Source of the DNA: SAR92 clade bacterium
GTDB lineage: Bacteria > Pseudomonadota > Gammaproteobacteria > Pseudomonadales > Porticoccaceae
Assembly: GCA_004211905.1 (NCBI GenBank)
Contig: SHBP01000003.1
Location: 144,986 to 208,985, forward strand
Reading direction: 5' to 3'
Length of the DNA: 64,000 nt
Shown: piece by piece, positions 1 to 8,678 of the stretch
How the letters are laid out: each line of letters opens with the position of its first letter
How positions within the stretch are numbered: the stretch's first letter is position 1
The notes under the pieces: model-generated
What the model saw: only the letters and a program-made list of their open reading frames with translations
The model's database searches: none
Told to the model about the DNA's origin: nothing
Translations under genes and position numbers: made by a program

Positions 1-1206
1 CCCCCGTGGGATGCAGACGTAACTTCTCTTTCAGGTGGTGAAAAGCGTCGTGTCGCTCTCTGTCGCTTGCTACTATCTCGGCCGGATATGTTGCTTTTAG
101 ATGAGCCAACCAACCACTTGGATGCAGAATCTGTCTTTTGGTTAGAAAAGTTTCTAGAGGAATATGCTGGGACTGTAGTTGCCGTAACTCACGATAGATA
201 TTTTTTGGACAATGTGGCTGGCTGGATCTTGGAGCTTGACCGAGGGTATGGTATTCCTTATGAAGGTAACTATTCTGCATGGCTAGAAGGGAAAAATAAG
301 CGACTAGAAACAGAATCTAAGCAAGAGATTTCCCGTCAAAAGGCGCTCAAACAAGAGCTAGAATGGGTTAGGCAAAATCCAAAAGGGCGACAAGCGAAAA
401 ACAAAGCGCGGATTGCCCGATTTGATGAGCTAAATTCACAAGAATTCCAATCTCGCAATGAGACTAATGAAATCTATATTGCTCCAGGAGAGCGCCTTGG
501 CGACAAGGTGATCGTTTTAGATAAAGTTAGCAAAGGATATGGTAATGAGCTGCTTATCGACCAGTTGTCGCTATCCATTCCCAAAGGGGCTGTGGTAGGT
601 ATTATTGGTGGTAATGGCGCTGGAAAATCAACTTTATTTAGGATGATCGCGGGCACCGAGAAACCTGACAGCGGCTCAATTGATCTCGGGGAATCGGTCA
701 AAGTTGCCTACGTGGAACAAACCCGAGACTCTCTTGATGATAATCACACTGTGTGGGAGGCTATATCAGGCGGCCATGATATGCTGAAGATTGGCAATTA
801 TGAAGTTTCATCTAGGGCTTATGCAGGACGCTTTAACTTCAGGGGTACTGATCAGCAAAAACGGGTAGGACAACTCTCAGGTGGTGAAAGAGGTCGTTTG
901 CATCTAGCTAACACGTTAAAGCAAGGTGCTAATGTACTACTTCTTGATGAGCCCTCCAATGATTTAGACATTGAAACCCTTCGAGCACTAGAAGAGGCCG
1001 TTCTATCTTTCCCTGGTTGTGTGTTGGTTATCTCTCACGATCGTTGGTTCTTAGATCGTATTGCGACTCACACTCTGGCCTATGAAGACAATGGAGAAGT
1101 GGTTTTCTTTGAAGGCAGTTACAGCGAGTATCACGAGGACTTTGTTAAACGCAGCGGCGGAGATGCCTCACCAAAGCGGGTTAAGCATAAACGACTAAAA
1201 TCCTAG
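1..1206 (+). CDS. ettA: EttA, ABC-F ribosome-associated ATPase (5' end missing)
   Basis: Energy-dependent translational throttle A, an ABC-F protein that binds the ribosomal E site and senses the ATP/ADP ratio; it is cytoplasmic, not a transporter. The frame is open from base 1, so the track's TTG at 67 is internal; about 401 residues remain of a family near 555. Visible in order are the signature LSGGE of the first ATPase domain (bases 28-42), Walker [12 protein letters not shown], the inter-domain linker with ELEWVRQ, then the second domain with Walker [10 protein letters not shown], signature LSGGERGR and [11 protein letters not shown]. The RNETNE and RLGDKV stretches and the C-terminal end match E. 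coli EttA closely, which separates it from the paralogues Uup, YheS and YbiT. It is followed 24 bases later by a thioesterase gene on the same strand. Confidence 0.95.
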   Translation, partial: PPWDADVTSLSGGEKRRVALCRLLLSRPDMLLLDEPTNHLDAESVFWLEKFLEEYAGTVVAVTHDRYFLDNVAGWILELDRGYGIPYEGNYSAWLEGKNKRLETESKQEISRQKALKQELEWVRQNPKGRQAKNKARIARFDELNSQEFQSRNETNEIYIAPGERLGDKVIVLDKVSKGYGNELLIDQLSLSIPKGAVVGIIGGNGAGKSTLFRMIAGTEKPDSGSIDLGESVKVAYVEQTRDSLDDNHTVWEAISGGHDMLKIGNYEVSSRAYAGRFNFRGTDQQKRVGQLSGGERGRLHLANTLKQGANVLLLDEPSNDLDIETLRALEEAVLSFPGCVLVISHDRWFLDRIATHTLAYEDNGEVVFFEGSYSEYHEDFVKRSGGDASPKRVKHKRLKS

Positions 1207-1230
1207 TTCGTTAACATTTAAGGATTAATC

Positions 1231-1665
1231 ATGGCTAGTATTTGGTATCAAACGCCTGATCCAGCACTAATTGATGCAATGAGTGAAGGCACTATTGACG
1301 AACATCTTGGGATTAAAATCACCAAAGTGGGTGATAATTATCTCACTGGCACCATGCCTGCTGATAAACGCACCTTTCAACCGTACGGTGTTGTTCATGG
1401 CGGAGCCAATGTCGTTCTAGCTGAATCTTTAGGTAGTATTGCTGGAGCTCATGTAATTGACACGAATTCGTTGCTTTGTCTGGGGCAAGAAGTGAGCGCC
1501 ACGCATTTGCGTCCAGTCTCCTCAGGTATTGTGACAGGCACAGCACGGCCAATCCATTTAGGTAAGCGATCTCATGTTTGGGAGATACGATTAGAAAATG
1601 ATCAAGGCAAATTGAGCTGTATCGCTAAGTTAATTCTAGCTATTGTGCCTAAAGATCCAGCGTAG
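1231..1665 (+). CDS. Hotdog-fold acyl-CoA thioesterase, PaaI/YdiI type
   Basis: Predicted thioesterase hydrolysing an acyl- or aroyl-CoA; the closest known relatives are E. coli YdiI (MenI, 1,4-dihydroxy-2-naphthoyl-CoA hydrolase) and EntH. The protein has 144 residues, usual for the family. The motif QPYGVVHGGANVVLAES (about 50-66) carries the HGG loop and the likely catalytic Glu65. The C-terminal half has the LHLGKRSHVWE-type strand (here IHLGKRSHVWEI). The ATG is preceded by AAGGA about 6 bases upstream. It may be co-transcribed with ettA. The substrate cannot be told from sequence; no menaquinone genes are in view, so I leave the symbol empty. Confidence 0.85.
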   Translation: MASIWYQTPDPALIDAMSEGTIDEHLGIKITKVGDNYLTGTMPADKRTFQPYGVVHGGANVVLAESLGSIAGAHVIDTNSLLCLGQEVSATHLRPVSSGIVTGTARPIHLGKRSHVWEIRLENDQGKLSCIAKLILAIVPKDPA

Positions 1666-1666
1666 A

Positions 1667-2497
1667 TTATCCAATATTTGGTTCCGCCTGATCATCCTTA
1701 AATAGATTCATTTCAATGAAGAAGAATGCCACTAACCACATAAAGGCATCCCAAAAATCGAGAAAGTCCCCCAGAAAACCCCAATAAGTGGCAGCAGCGA
1801 ATAGGATTGTGTACAGCAAGATCTTAATTAGCTTGCTCACTGAAACCAGAGTACCTTCAAAACGACTTTGCTGCTGCAATCTCACATCTGCCTCAAGTAC
1901 CAATACCACCATAATCCAGGTGATAGAATTAATCACATCTACCCGCGCCAACCATTGGATTGCTGACCATTGATCAGCTGTACCAATAATCTTCTGACCA
2001 TTCAATTTGAATAATTCTTGGTTGTTAAGAGGGCTGCAGCTATCCGCAACCAGCATTGGATATTCATCTAAGTTATCAATTGTTGAAAAATTCTGTGTGA
2101 TGAGAGCGCAAACATCTTCAATCGGATATGGTGAAATACCACTAATCAGCAGCATTTTAGAAATATAACCGTAAAAAGCATAAATAATAAATCCATAACT
2201 GAACACACGAATCAAAGTAAAACTTATTTTTACACTCGGTTTGGACAAAGTATTTGGCTGCAGAGCAGCTGTTTCAAGCTCAAACAAGAACAATAACAAT
2301 ACCCAAGCAGCCGTATCAATAGTAGCTGCAAACCCCTGAATAATGTCTTCTAGTGTAATGCCCTGACTAAAGGTTTGTTGCGTCGCTAAAGATTCTTCCT
2401 GAAAAAACAAACCGATATTGAGCGTCAGTAACCCATAGACAAAATATTTAAAAGCCCTATAGAGTAAATCGAATTGAACTGATGAAAACGCCTTCAT
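1667..2497 (-). CDS. Unknown multi-pass membrane protein
   Basis: I do not recognise this protein. I choose the ATG at 2497 (276 residues, MKAFSSVQ...), because it has a strong AGGGGAG Shine-Dalgarno just upstream; the track's start at 2569 adds 24 residues without membrane or domain character. About five or six hydrophobic segments are visible (roughly residues 14-31, 57-75, 88-109, 180-199 and a long C-terminal stretch from 222 to 265), with one polar loop of about 60 residues between segments three and four that contains two Cys. This suggests an inner-membrane protein with one larger exposed loop. It converges on the thioesterase gene with one base between stops, and follows ppc on the same strand after about 90 bases. 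No function is proposed. Confidence 0.7.
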   Translation of the reverse strand: MKAFSSVQFDLLYRAFKYFVYGLLTLNIGLFFQEESLATQQTFSQGITLEDIIQGFAATIDTAAWVLLLFLFELETAALQPNTLSKPSVKISFTLIRVFSYGFIIYAFYGYISKMLLISGISPYPIEDVCALITQNFSTIDNLDEYPMLVADSCSPLNNQELFKLNGQKIIGTADQWSAIQWLARVDVINSITWIMVVLVLEADVRLQQQSRFEGTLVSVSKLIKILLYTILFAAATYWGFLGDFLDFWDAFMWLVAFFFIEMNLFKDDQAEPNIG

Positions 2498-2588
2498 ACT
2501 CTCCCCTAGAAAATGTTTACTTGCCCATACTGAGGTATAACTATTAGTGTCACGCCGATTAAAGTTCAATCTAATTTTTACCGCAACT

Positions 2589-5216
2589 TTACCCTGTATT
2601 TCGTAATCCCGCGGATACTCCTGCTATGGTCACCATAATAGCTTGCTCTAGCATCGCATCAGGATTTTTTCGATTACGCAACAGTAATTCTGCTTGAAGC
2701 ACATTCAAAGGGTGAATATAAATATTGCGCAGATCAACCGACTCTTTTGGCCACGCTTGTTTTGCTAGCAATTGCTGATCTCCGTTTATTGCCATAATAG
2801 TGCCTGAGTCTTTAGCTAACTGCTCACGTAATGTTTGTCCAATGACCTTCAATGATTGAGGCACCAGTAAATCATCATAGTAAGCGGAGATCCATGCATC
2901 TGATTTTGCAAAAACCATTTCTAGCATAGACAGTCGAGCCGCAAAAAATGGCCATTGATCCGCCATTTCTCGAACTAAATCAGTTCGATCAGAATCAATC
3001 AGTTTTTGTAACCCTTCTCCTGCCCCTAACCACGCGGGCAACATTAACCGGTTTTGACTCCAAGCAAAGATCCATGGGATAGCACGTAAGCTTTCAACCC
3101 CACCTCCTTTATTGCGTCGTGCGGGTCTAGACCCCAATGGCAATTTTGTTAACTCCTGCTCAGGCGTTGCATGACGAAAATAAGAAACGAAATTTGCATT
3201 ATTTTTAACATATTCTCGATACCTAGAGCAGGACAGTTCTGATATCTCATTCATTGCATCACGCCAATGAGGCTGAGGCCTTGGTGGTTCAAGAAGATTA
3301 GCCTTTAGAACAGCATTGGTATAAAGGGCGAGTGTTTTAATCGCTATCGCACTTAAACCTAACTTTGCTCGAATTGTCTCGCCCTGCTCTGTTACTCTCA
3401 ACCCTGCTTTAAGAGAACCAGGAGGTTGAGATAATAATGCTGCCTGCGCCGGGGCTCCTCCTCGACCTATACTTCCTCCCCGCCCATGAAATAACGTCAG
3501 TTTAATATCTTCATCATGGCAAATATCTAACAGCTTCTCTTGCGCTGTATATTGTGCCCAAGATGCGGCCATAACTCCGGCATCCTTGGCGGAATCTGAA
3601 TAACCTATCATCACCATTAATTGACTATCAATGTGCTTTTTAAACCAGCTTTTACCCAATAAGGTTTTAATCACCAGTGGCGCACGATTGAGATCATCAA
3701 GTGTTTCAAACAGAGGCACGACAGGAAGTGAATAATCACAACCCGTTTCTTTTAATAGTAATTGCACAGCTAATACATCTGAGGGTTGCCTAGCCATGGA
3801 TATAACATAGCCGCCAAAAGCCTGTTTGGGTTGCTGGGCGATCACATTAAAGGTCGCCACCACCTCACGTGCGTCCTCAGAAAATTTACAGTCCCTTCCT
3901 ATTAATGGCCGATGACTATCGAGCTCTGCCAATAAAAATTGTTGTTTTTTAGCCTCGTCCCACTGCTCATAATCACCCAACCCTAGATGGCTACAAATTT
4001 CGGACAAAACTTGTGTGTGACGCCCACTATCCTGACGAATATCATGGCGTACTAAGTGAACTCCAAAGCATTGGATACACCTCAATAAATCGACTGTTGC
4101 TCCATTAGCGACAGACTCCATCCCCGATTCAATCAACGATTGATAACAACTGTGAACCGGCAACCAAAGCTGCTGTTGATGTGTAATTATGCCTTCGACA
4201 GAGGATTCACCATGCTTTAGCATTTCCTCAATATACTGCAAAGTACACTGCAACCGATTTCTCAAATCACGCAGAACACTCCTATAGGGTTCATGGGTAT
4301 CTCCCGACATTGTTTTTAATGTCTCATTGCAAGCAGTCATGGATAATTCGTCGATCAACTGATTTACTGCTTGAAGATAGAGATGGGCGGCTTGCCAGCG
4401 ACTGAGTAACAAAACTTCTTGGGTCACCACAGAGGTCACGTTAGGATTGCCATCGCGATCACCTCCCATCCAAGATGTAAAAGATACTGGCGTGGCGTCC
4501 AATGCCAATCTCTCACCCGTTGCTTCAAATAACGTTGTATCCAGCCTTCGCAAGAAGTCTGGAACAGCGCGCCAGAGTGAGTTTTCAACCACTGCAAATC
4601 CCCATTTAGCCTCATCAACCGGAGAGGGGCGTGCAACTCGGAAATCGTGACTAAACCAAATTTGAGTAATCAATTCTCTTAGACGACGGTAAACCTGCTC
4701 TTTCTCGCGCTGCGTCTGTCCCTGAAGTTCAAGCTGTCCAAGGCATGCATCAATCGCGTCGTATTTGTGGATCAACGAACGACGTGTGATTTCAGTTGGG
4801 TGCGCGGTCAACACCAAGTCTATGGTCAAAGCCTTAACGGACTCGTTAATCGTCTCTGTGGATATATTGTTAGCCTGTAATTCATTAAACACGGTCTTTA
4901 GTGTTTCAGTGGCAGAGAAAATATCGTCCATCTCACGTGAATGGCTATGCTGTTGATCAGCTATATTGGCAAGATTTAAAAATTGACTGAATGCGCGAGC
5001 AACAGGTACTAGCTCTTCGTTTTTTAGAGCCCGAATAATCTCCAAAAGACTCTCTCCATCCTCAGCATTCCCAGCCTTAGCAGATTTAGACAACAATCGA
5101 ATTTTTTCAATCTTTTCGAGAAATTGAGCTCCCTCAGCATCACTGATGATTTCACCCAAAATTGTGCCAAGCAGACTAACATTAGCTCGCATTCCTTCGT
5201 AGTTAACTTCGCTCAT
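2589..5216 (-). CDS. ppc: Phosphoenolpyruvate carboxylase
   Basis: Carboxylates phosphoenolpyruvate with bicarbonate to oxaloacetate, refilling the TCA cycle; a cytoplasmic, Mg-dependent tetramer. The length of 875 residues fits the bacterial family (E. coli 883). The catalytic His lies in VLTAHPTEITRRS (His139) and the second signature HGRGGSIGRGG at about 577-587 carries the active-site Arg. The protein ends in TIAGVSAGLRNTG, the conserved C-terminus that contributes to the active site. The ATG has AAGGAG about 11 bases upstream. The gene diverges from amtB, so a carbon anaplerosis gene and an ammonium uptake gene share one intergenic region. Confidence 0.97.
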   Translation of the reverse strand: MSEVNYEGMRANVSLLGTILGEIISDAEGAQFLEKIEKIRLLSKSAKAGNAEDGESLLEIIRALKNEELVPVARAFSQFLNLANIADQQHSHSREMDDIFSATETLKTVFNELQANNISTETINESVKALTIDLVLTAHPTEITRRSLIHKYDAIDACLGQLELQGQTQREKEQVYRRLRELITQIWFSHDFRVARPSPVDEAKWGFAVVENSLWRAVPDFLRRLDTTLFEATGERLALDATPVSFTSWMGGDRDGNPNVTSVVTQEVLLLSRWQAAHLYLQAVNQLIDELSMTACNETLKTMSGDTHEPYRSVLRDLRNRLQCTLQYIEEMLKHGESSVEGIITHQQQLWLPVHSCYQSLIESGMESVANGATVDLLRCIQCFGVHLVRHDIRQDSGRHTQVLSEICSHLGLGDYEQWDEAKKQQFLLAELDSHRPLIGRDCKFSEDAREVVATFNVIAQQPKQAFGGYVISMARQPSDVLAVQLLLKETGCDYSLPVVPLFETLDDLNRAPLVIKTLLGKSWFKKHIDSQLMVMIGYSDSAKDAGVMAASWAQYTAQEKLLDICHDEDIKLTLFHGRGGSIGRGGAPAQAALLSQPPGSLKAGLRVTEQGETIRAKLGLSAIAIKTLALYTNAVLKANLLEPPRPQPHWRDAMNEISELSCSRYREYVKNNANFVSYFRHATPEQELTKLPLGSRPARRNKGGGVESLRAIPWIFAWSQNRLMLPAWLGAGEGLQKLIDSDRTDLVREMADQWPFFAARLSMLEMVFAKSDAWISAYYDDLLVPQSLKVIGQTLREQLAKDSGTIMAINGDQQLLAKQAWPKESVDLRNIYIHPLNVLQAELLLRNRKNPDAMLEQAIMVTIAGVSAGLRNTG

Positions 5217-5565
5217 AACGTGTAATTCTCCTTTTCTCTGTATAGTTTCCAGACCCCGCCAAGGAGGATCAAAGCCGAGGAATTATATAGTGAACTTAGA
5301 AATTCGCTAGTCGTCTGTTAATGCTAATGGCTTGCTTAATTCTAATATAACCATTCAAAAGTCACACACGCTCTGTATTACATGTATTGACCACAAATGC
5401 CCCTAGCAGGTGCAGGCGCACCTTTACGGCACGGTTATTGCTTTCATTGCTATATAAGTCGATCTAGACCAGTTTCTGCCATCTTTTATGGAAGATAATG
5501 GTGCGATTTTAAATACGCAATAACACTTTTTGCACTTATTTGGTGCTTATTCCTAGGGGAAAATT
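5217..5565. other. Intergenic region between divergent ppc and amtB
   Basis: This 349-base gap holds no credible ORF. It contains the sigma-54 promoter annotated separately at 5427-5442. On the minus strand, TATAAT within TATATAAT (5282-5287) could be the ppc -10 box, but I see no good -35 at 16-18 bases. Just upstream of the sigma-54 core, GCCCCTAGCAGGTGC (5399-5413) resembles an NtrC half-site pair (GCACC-N5-GGTGC) with three mismatches. The segment GGTGCAGGCGCACC (5409-5422) is a small perfect inverted repeat in the opposite orientation. Confidence 0.6.
5427..5442 (+). promoter_or_regulatory. Sigma-54 (RpoN) promoter of amtB
   Basis: CGGCACGGTTATTGCT matches the RpoN consensus TGGCACG-N4-TTGCW at every position but the first, with the GG (-24) and GC (-12) doublets at the required 10-base separation. 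Transcription would start near 5453, leaving a leader of about 113 bases before the amtB ATG. Control of amtB by sigma-54 and NtrC under nitrogen limitation is well known; here it is inferred from the site. Confidence 0.75.
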
Positions 5566-6876
5566 ATGTTCTTTCAGTATCAGCGGGCAAATATAACCGC
5601 ACTAGCAATAATACTTACTTTACTTCCTATACAAGCTTTCGCAGATGATTTAAATGCTGCGAATACATCATGGATTCTCACTTCAACAGCGCTTGTTCTG
5701 TTTATGACCATTCCCGGCCTTTCTCTGTTTTATGGTGGTTTAGTTCGATCTAAGAACGTTCTGTCAGTTCTAATGCAATGCTTTGCTATAACCTGTTTAG
5801 CATCCATTGTTTGGTTTGCTTTTGGATACAGTGTTGCTTTTGGTGACGGCGGATCGATGAATGCTTACATCGGGAATTTAGACAATTTATTCCTTGGAAA
5901 AGTTACCGAAGGAAGTATGTCTGGAGATATCCCTGAATCAGTTTTTGCTATGTTTCAAATGACCTTTGCTATTATTACCCCTGCACTCATTGTCGGAGCG
6001 TTTGCTGAGCGTATGCGTTTTAGTGCAATGCTATTGTTTAGTGGGCTTTGGTTAACCTTAGTTTATGCTCCTATCACTCACTGGGTCTGGGGCGGTGGTT
6101 GGTTAGGTGAGATGGGGCTATTAGATTTTGCTGGCGGGACCGTCGTACATATTACTGCGGGTGTCGGTGCCCTTGTTGCAGCTTTAGTATTAGGTAATCG
6201 TAAAGGATTTCCGCGTCAGGCTATGCCCCCACACAACCTTACAATGACCGTAACTGGCGCAGGTATGCTTTGGGTTGGTTGGTTTGGTTTTAATGGAGGC
6301 TCCGCATTAGCAGCTAACGGAGATGCTGGAATGGCTATGTTAGTGACTCATATATCCGCAGCAGCAGGCTCACTCGCCTGGATGATGATGGAGTGGACTA
6401 AGCATGGTAAACCTTCAGTTCTAGGTATCGTGACTGGCATGGTTGCGGGTCTGGGCACTATCACTCCAGCATCGGGATTTGTGGGGCCAGCAGGTGCGCT
6501 CATCATCGGTCTCAGTGCCGGTGTCATATGTTATTACGCAACCCAAGCGATCAAACAACGTTTTAAAATTGATGACTCTCTAGATGTTTTTCCAGTCCAT
6601 GGTGTTGGAGGCATGCTTGGCACTCTTCTGGCTGGCGTTTTTGCCTCAGATGCTCTTGGTATATTTAGCGGTCAAGGTTATAACGAGGGAATGAATATGG
6701 CTAGTCAGGTCTCTGTTCAGCTAGTCGGTATTATCGCTACGTTTACCTATACAGCTATTGTCTCCTATATACTCTTGAAACTCGTCGATAAACTGCTAGT
6801 ATTACGGGTAGATGAGGAAGAAGAAGTGCGAGGTTTAGACCTCGTTGAGCATGATGAGAGGGGCTACGACTTATAA
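5566..6876 (+). CDS. amtB: Ammonium transporter AmtB
   Basis: Inner-membrane ammonium channel of the Amt/Rh family that scavenges NH4+/NH3. The 436-residue protein has a cleavable signal peptide (about 1-26, ending QAFA) followed by the usual 11 membrane segments. The Amt signature DFAGGTVVHITAGVGA sits at about 188-203; the twin pore histidines are His195 and His345 (in FPVHGVGG). The ATG has GGGGA upstream and follows a sigma-54 promoter, so nitrogen-limited expression is expected. The usual partner glnK is not adjacent on either side. A rho-independent terminator follows at 6963-6992. Confidence 0.96.
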   Translation: MFFQYQRANITALAIILTLLPIQAFADDLNAANTSWILTSTALVLFMTIPGLSLFYGGLVRSKNVLSVLMQCFAITCLASIVWFAFGYSVAFGDGGSMNAYIGNLDNLFLGKVTEGSMSGDIPESVFAMFQMTFAIITPALIVGAFAERMRFSAMLLFSGLWLTLVYAPITHWVWGGGWLGEMGLLDFAGGTVVHITAGVGALVAALVLGNRKGFPRQAMPPHNLTMTVTGAGMLWVGWFGFNGGSALAANGDAGMAMLVTHISAAAGSLAWMMMEWTKHGKPSVLGIVTGMVAGLGTITPASGFVGPAGALIIGLSAGVICYYATQAIKQRFKIDDSLDVFPVHGVGGMLGTLLAGVFASDALGIFSGQGYNEGMNMASQVSVQLVGIIATFTYTAIVSYILLKLVDKLLVLRVDEEEEVRGLDLVEHDERGYDL

Positions 6877-6962
6877 TAATAAGATTTTCAGGAGAATTAT
6901 AAGGCTCAACTGTCACTGCAAAATATAGTAATATAAAAATATTGCAGGACAATTAAGAGCTT

Positions 6963-6992
6963 AAGCCGTTGGTTTGTATCAGCGGCTTTTTT
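6963..6992 (+). terminator. Rho-independent terminator of amtB
   Basis: Stem AAGCCG (6963-6968) pairs with CGGCTT (6983-6988) around a 14-base loop, followed by further T residues to 6992. The T run lies on the plus strand, so it ends amtB transcripts. Its last bases overlap the stop codon of the converging btuF gene; read on the minus strand the hairpin has no T run. Confidence 0.7.
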
Positions 6993-7902
6993 ATGTCTGC
7001 GGCATTATTGATTTTTCAATCCTAGATTTATCAAGGAAATTACACACATAAGTGGCACCATCTAAAATTCGACTAGATTGCCTCTGCATTAAATCGGGAG
7101 GAATAAGGTACAGATGACCCTTGTCTACGGCAGAAATACTCGGCCAACGGCCCCATTTTTTTCTCCAGCCCGCAATACGCTCCTCAGATCCACTAGATAA
7201 AATAACTTCTGGATCGGCATTTATAATTGCCTCTATATTGACCCGAGGAACTAAAGGTTGCGCCTCTGCAAACACATTGACACCTGCACATAGATCTATC
7301 ACATCACTGACTAAATGCTTTCCATTTAAAGTCATTATGGGATCATCCCAAATCTGATAAAACGTTTTTACTTTCTTTTTGTCCACATAAAGTGACTGAA
7401 GCCTACCTAACTTTTCTGAGAATTCAGATGCAACCTGAATACTTTGCTTATCATTACCAGTAATTTTCCCTAATCGTTTAAATAGATCGGGAATCTCTTT
7501 AATCTTCGTTGTTTCAATGACAAAGACAGGCAATCCTAATTCCCGCAATCTATTAATAACCTCGACTCCATTTCCCGAGTGCCACGCTAATATGACATCC
7601 GGCTTTAAAGAAAGAATAAGCTCATAATTGACTATTGAATGATTATTTACACGAATGATTTTTTTTGCGGCTTCAGGATAATTACTGTATTCATCAACGC
7701 CGATTATTTGGCTACCAGCACCAATATGAAAAAGTATTTCAGTGATATTTGGAGCTAAACTAATGATCTTCATCGCAGGTTCTGATAACACTATTTCCTT
7801 CTCTAGATCATCCATTACACTGATCGCAGCATGCGAACACAGTGCCAATGAAGTTATAAAAGTAGTGAAGGCAAAGCGTAAGAATACAAATTTAGTCTGC
7901 AT
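6991..7902 (-). CDS. btuF: Periplasmic vitamin B12-binding protein BtuF
   Basis: Substrate-binding component of the B12 ABC importer, periplasmic. The 303-residue protein has an N-terminal signal peptide (about 1-25, ending SHAA) and a TroA/BtuF-type fold: IISLAPNITEILFHIGAG near 45-62, VDEYSNYP, LKPDVILAWHSGN and the central helix are all typical of BtuF. The ATG overlaps the btuD stop as TAATG. It is the last gene of the riboswitch-led operon btuB-cobO-btuC-btuD-btuF. A heme- or siderophore-binding relative is possible from fold alone, but the operon argues for corrinoids. Confidence 0.85.
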   Translation of the reverse strand: MQTKFVFLRFAFTTFITSLALCSHAAISVMDDLEKEIVLSEPAMKIISLAPNITEILFHIGAGSQIIGVDEYSNYPEAAKKIIRVNNHSIVNYELILSLKPDVILAWHSGNGVEVINRLRELGLPVFVIETTKIKEIPDLFKRLGKITGNDKQSIQVASEFSEKLGRLQSLYVDKKKVKTFYQIWDDPIMTLNGKHLVSDVIDLCAGVNVFAEAQPLVPRVNIEAIINADPEVILSSGSEERIAGWRKKWGRWPSISAVDKGHLYLIPPDLMQRQSSRILDGATYVCNFLDKSRIEKSIMPQT

Positions 7903-8675
7903 TAGTTGACCACTAAAGGTTTACCAGTCACTGGGTGTTTTAATATCAGCGGTGTGATACCAAAAACATCAGATATAAGTTGCTGATTAAGGACCTCATC
8001 AGGACTTCCTTGGGCGACTATAGTGCCTTTGTCAAATACAATAATATTATCTGCACACCGAGCTGCCAAGTTTAAATCGTGTACAACCATGATGACACCG
8101 ACACCACGCTCAGCTAACTCTGAAACAATCTTTAAAGTAAGGACTTGATGTGAAAGATCCAATGCAGATGTTGGCTCATCAAGAACTAAAAACTGATTGC
8201 CAGTAGTGATTGGCTCCCATATCTGCGCCAACACTCTGGCCAGTTGAACCCGCTGTTTTTCACCCCCAGACATCTGAGTGAAAAAGCGGCTTTCCAAGTA
8301 GTTGGCATCCACTGCGGTCAATGCCTCCCTAACTATATGAGTATCTCTCACCTTCCCTGATTGATGCGGAATGCGCCCAAGAGCAACAATTTCAGAAGCA
8401 TTAAACGGAAAATTCAGCGAGCTGTGCTGGGGCAACACACTGACCATTCTTGCTCTTTGGTCAGGACTCCAATCACTCAACGCTTTATCATTGAGTACAA
8501 CTTGCCCCCGTGTTGGCAAAATGTCACCGCTGAGTACTTTTATGAAGCTTGATTTCCCCGCGCCATTAGGCCCCACAATAACAGTAATCTGTCCTGCATT
8601 TATCGCAACATTAACGTCTCTAAGGATATTAAATCCCGACATGTGAAGCGAAATATTATCCGCTAAAAACGCCAT
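7902..8675 (-). CDS. btuD: B12 ABC importer ATPase (HmuV-like BtuD)
   Basis: ATP-hydrolysing subunit of the BtuCDF importer, on the cytoplasmic face of the inner membrane. In 257 residues it shows Walker A GPNGAGKS (35-42), signature MSGGEKQRVQLARVLAQ (135-151), Walker B FLVLDEPTSALD (162-173) and the H-loop VHDLNLAA. The QIWEP insert after the signature and the overall sequence are closer to heme-type HmuV ATPases than to E. coli BtuD. Operon context (BtuF-like binding protein, cobO, btuB, riboswitch) makes corrinoid the likely substrate. It begins 3 bases after the btuC stop. Confidence 0.82.
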   Translation of the reverse strand: MAFLADNISLHMSGFNILRDVNVAINAGQITVIVGPNGAGKSSFIKVLSGDILPTRGQVVLNDKALSDWSPDQRARMVSVLPQHSSLNFPFNASEIVALGRIPHQSGKVRDTHIVREALTAVDANYLESRFFTQMSGGEKQRVQLARVLAQIWEPITTGNQFLVLDEPTSALDLSHQVLTLKIVSELAERGVGVIMVVHDLNLAARCADNIIVFDKGTIVAQGSPDEVLNQQLISDVFGITPLILKHPVTGKPLVVN

Positions 8676-8678
8676 AAA

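Noticed and set aside
5399-5413. NtrC-binding site GCCCCTAGCAGGTGC
   Set aside because: Three mismatches to GCACC-N5-GGTGC and only about 14 bases from the -24 box, closer than usual for an enhancer; kept only as a remark.
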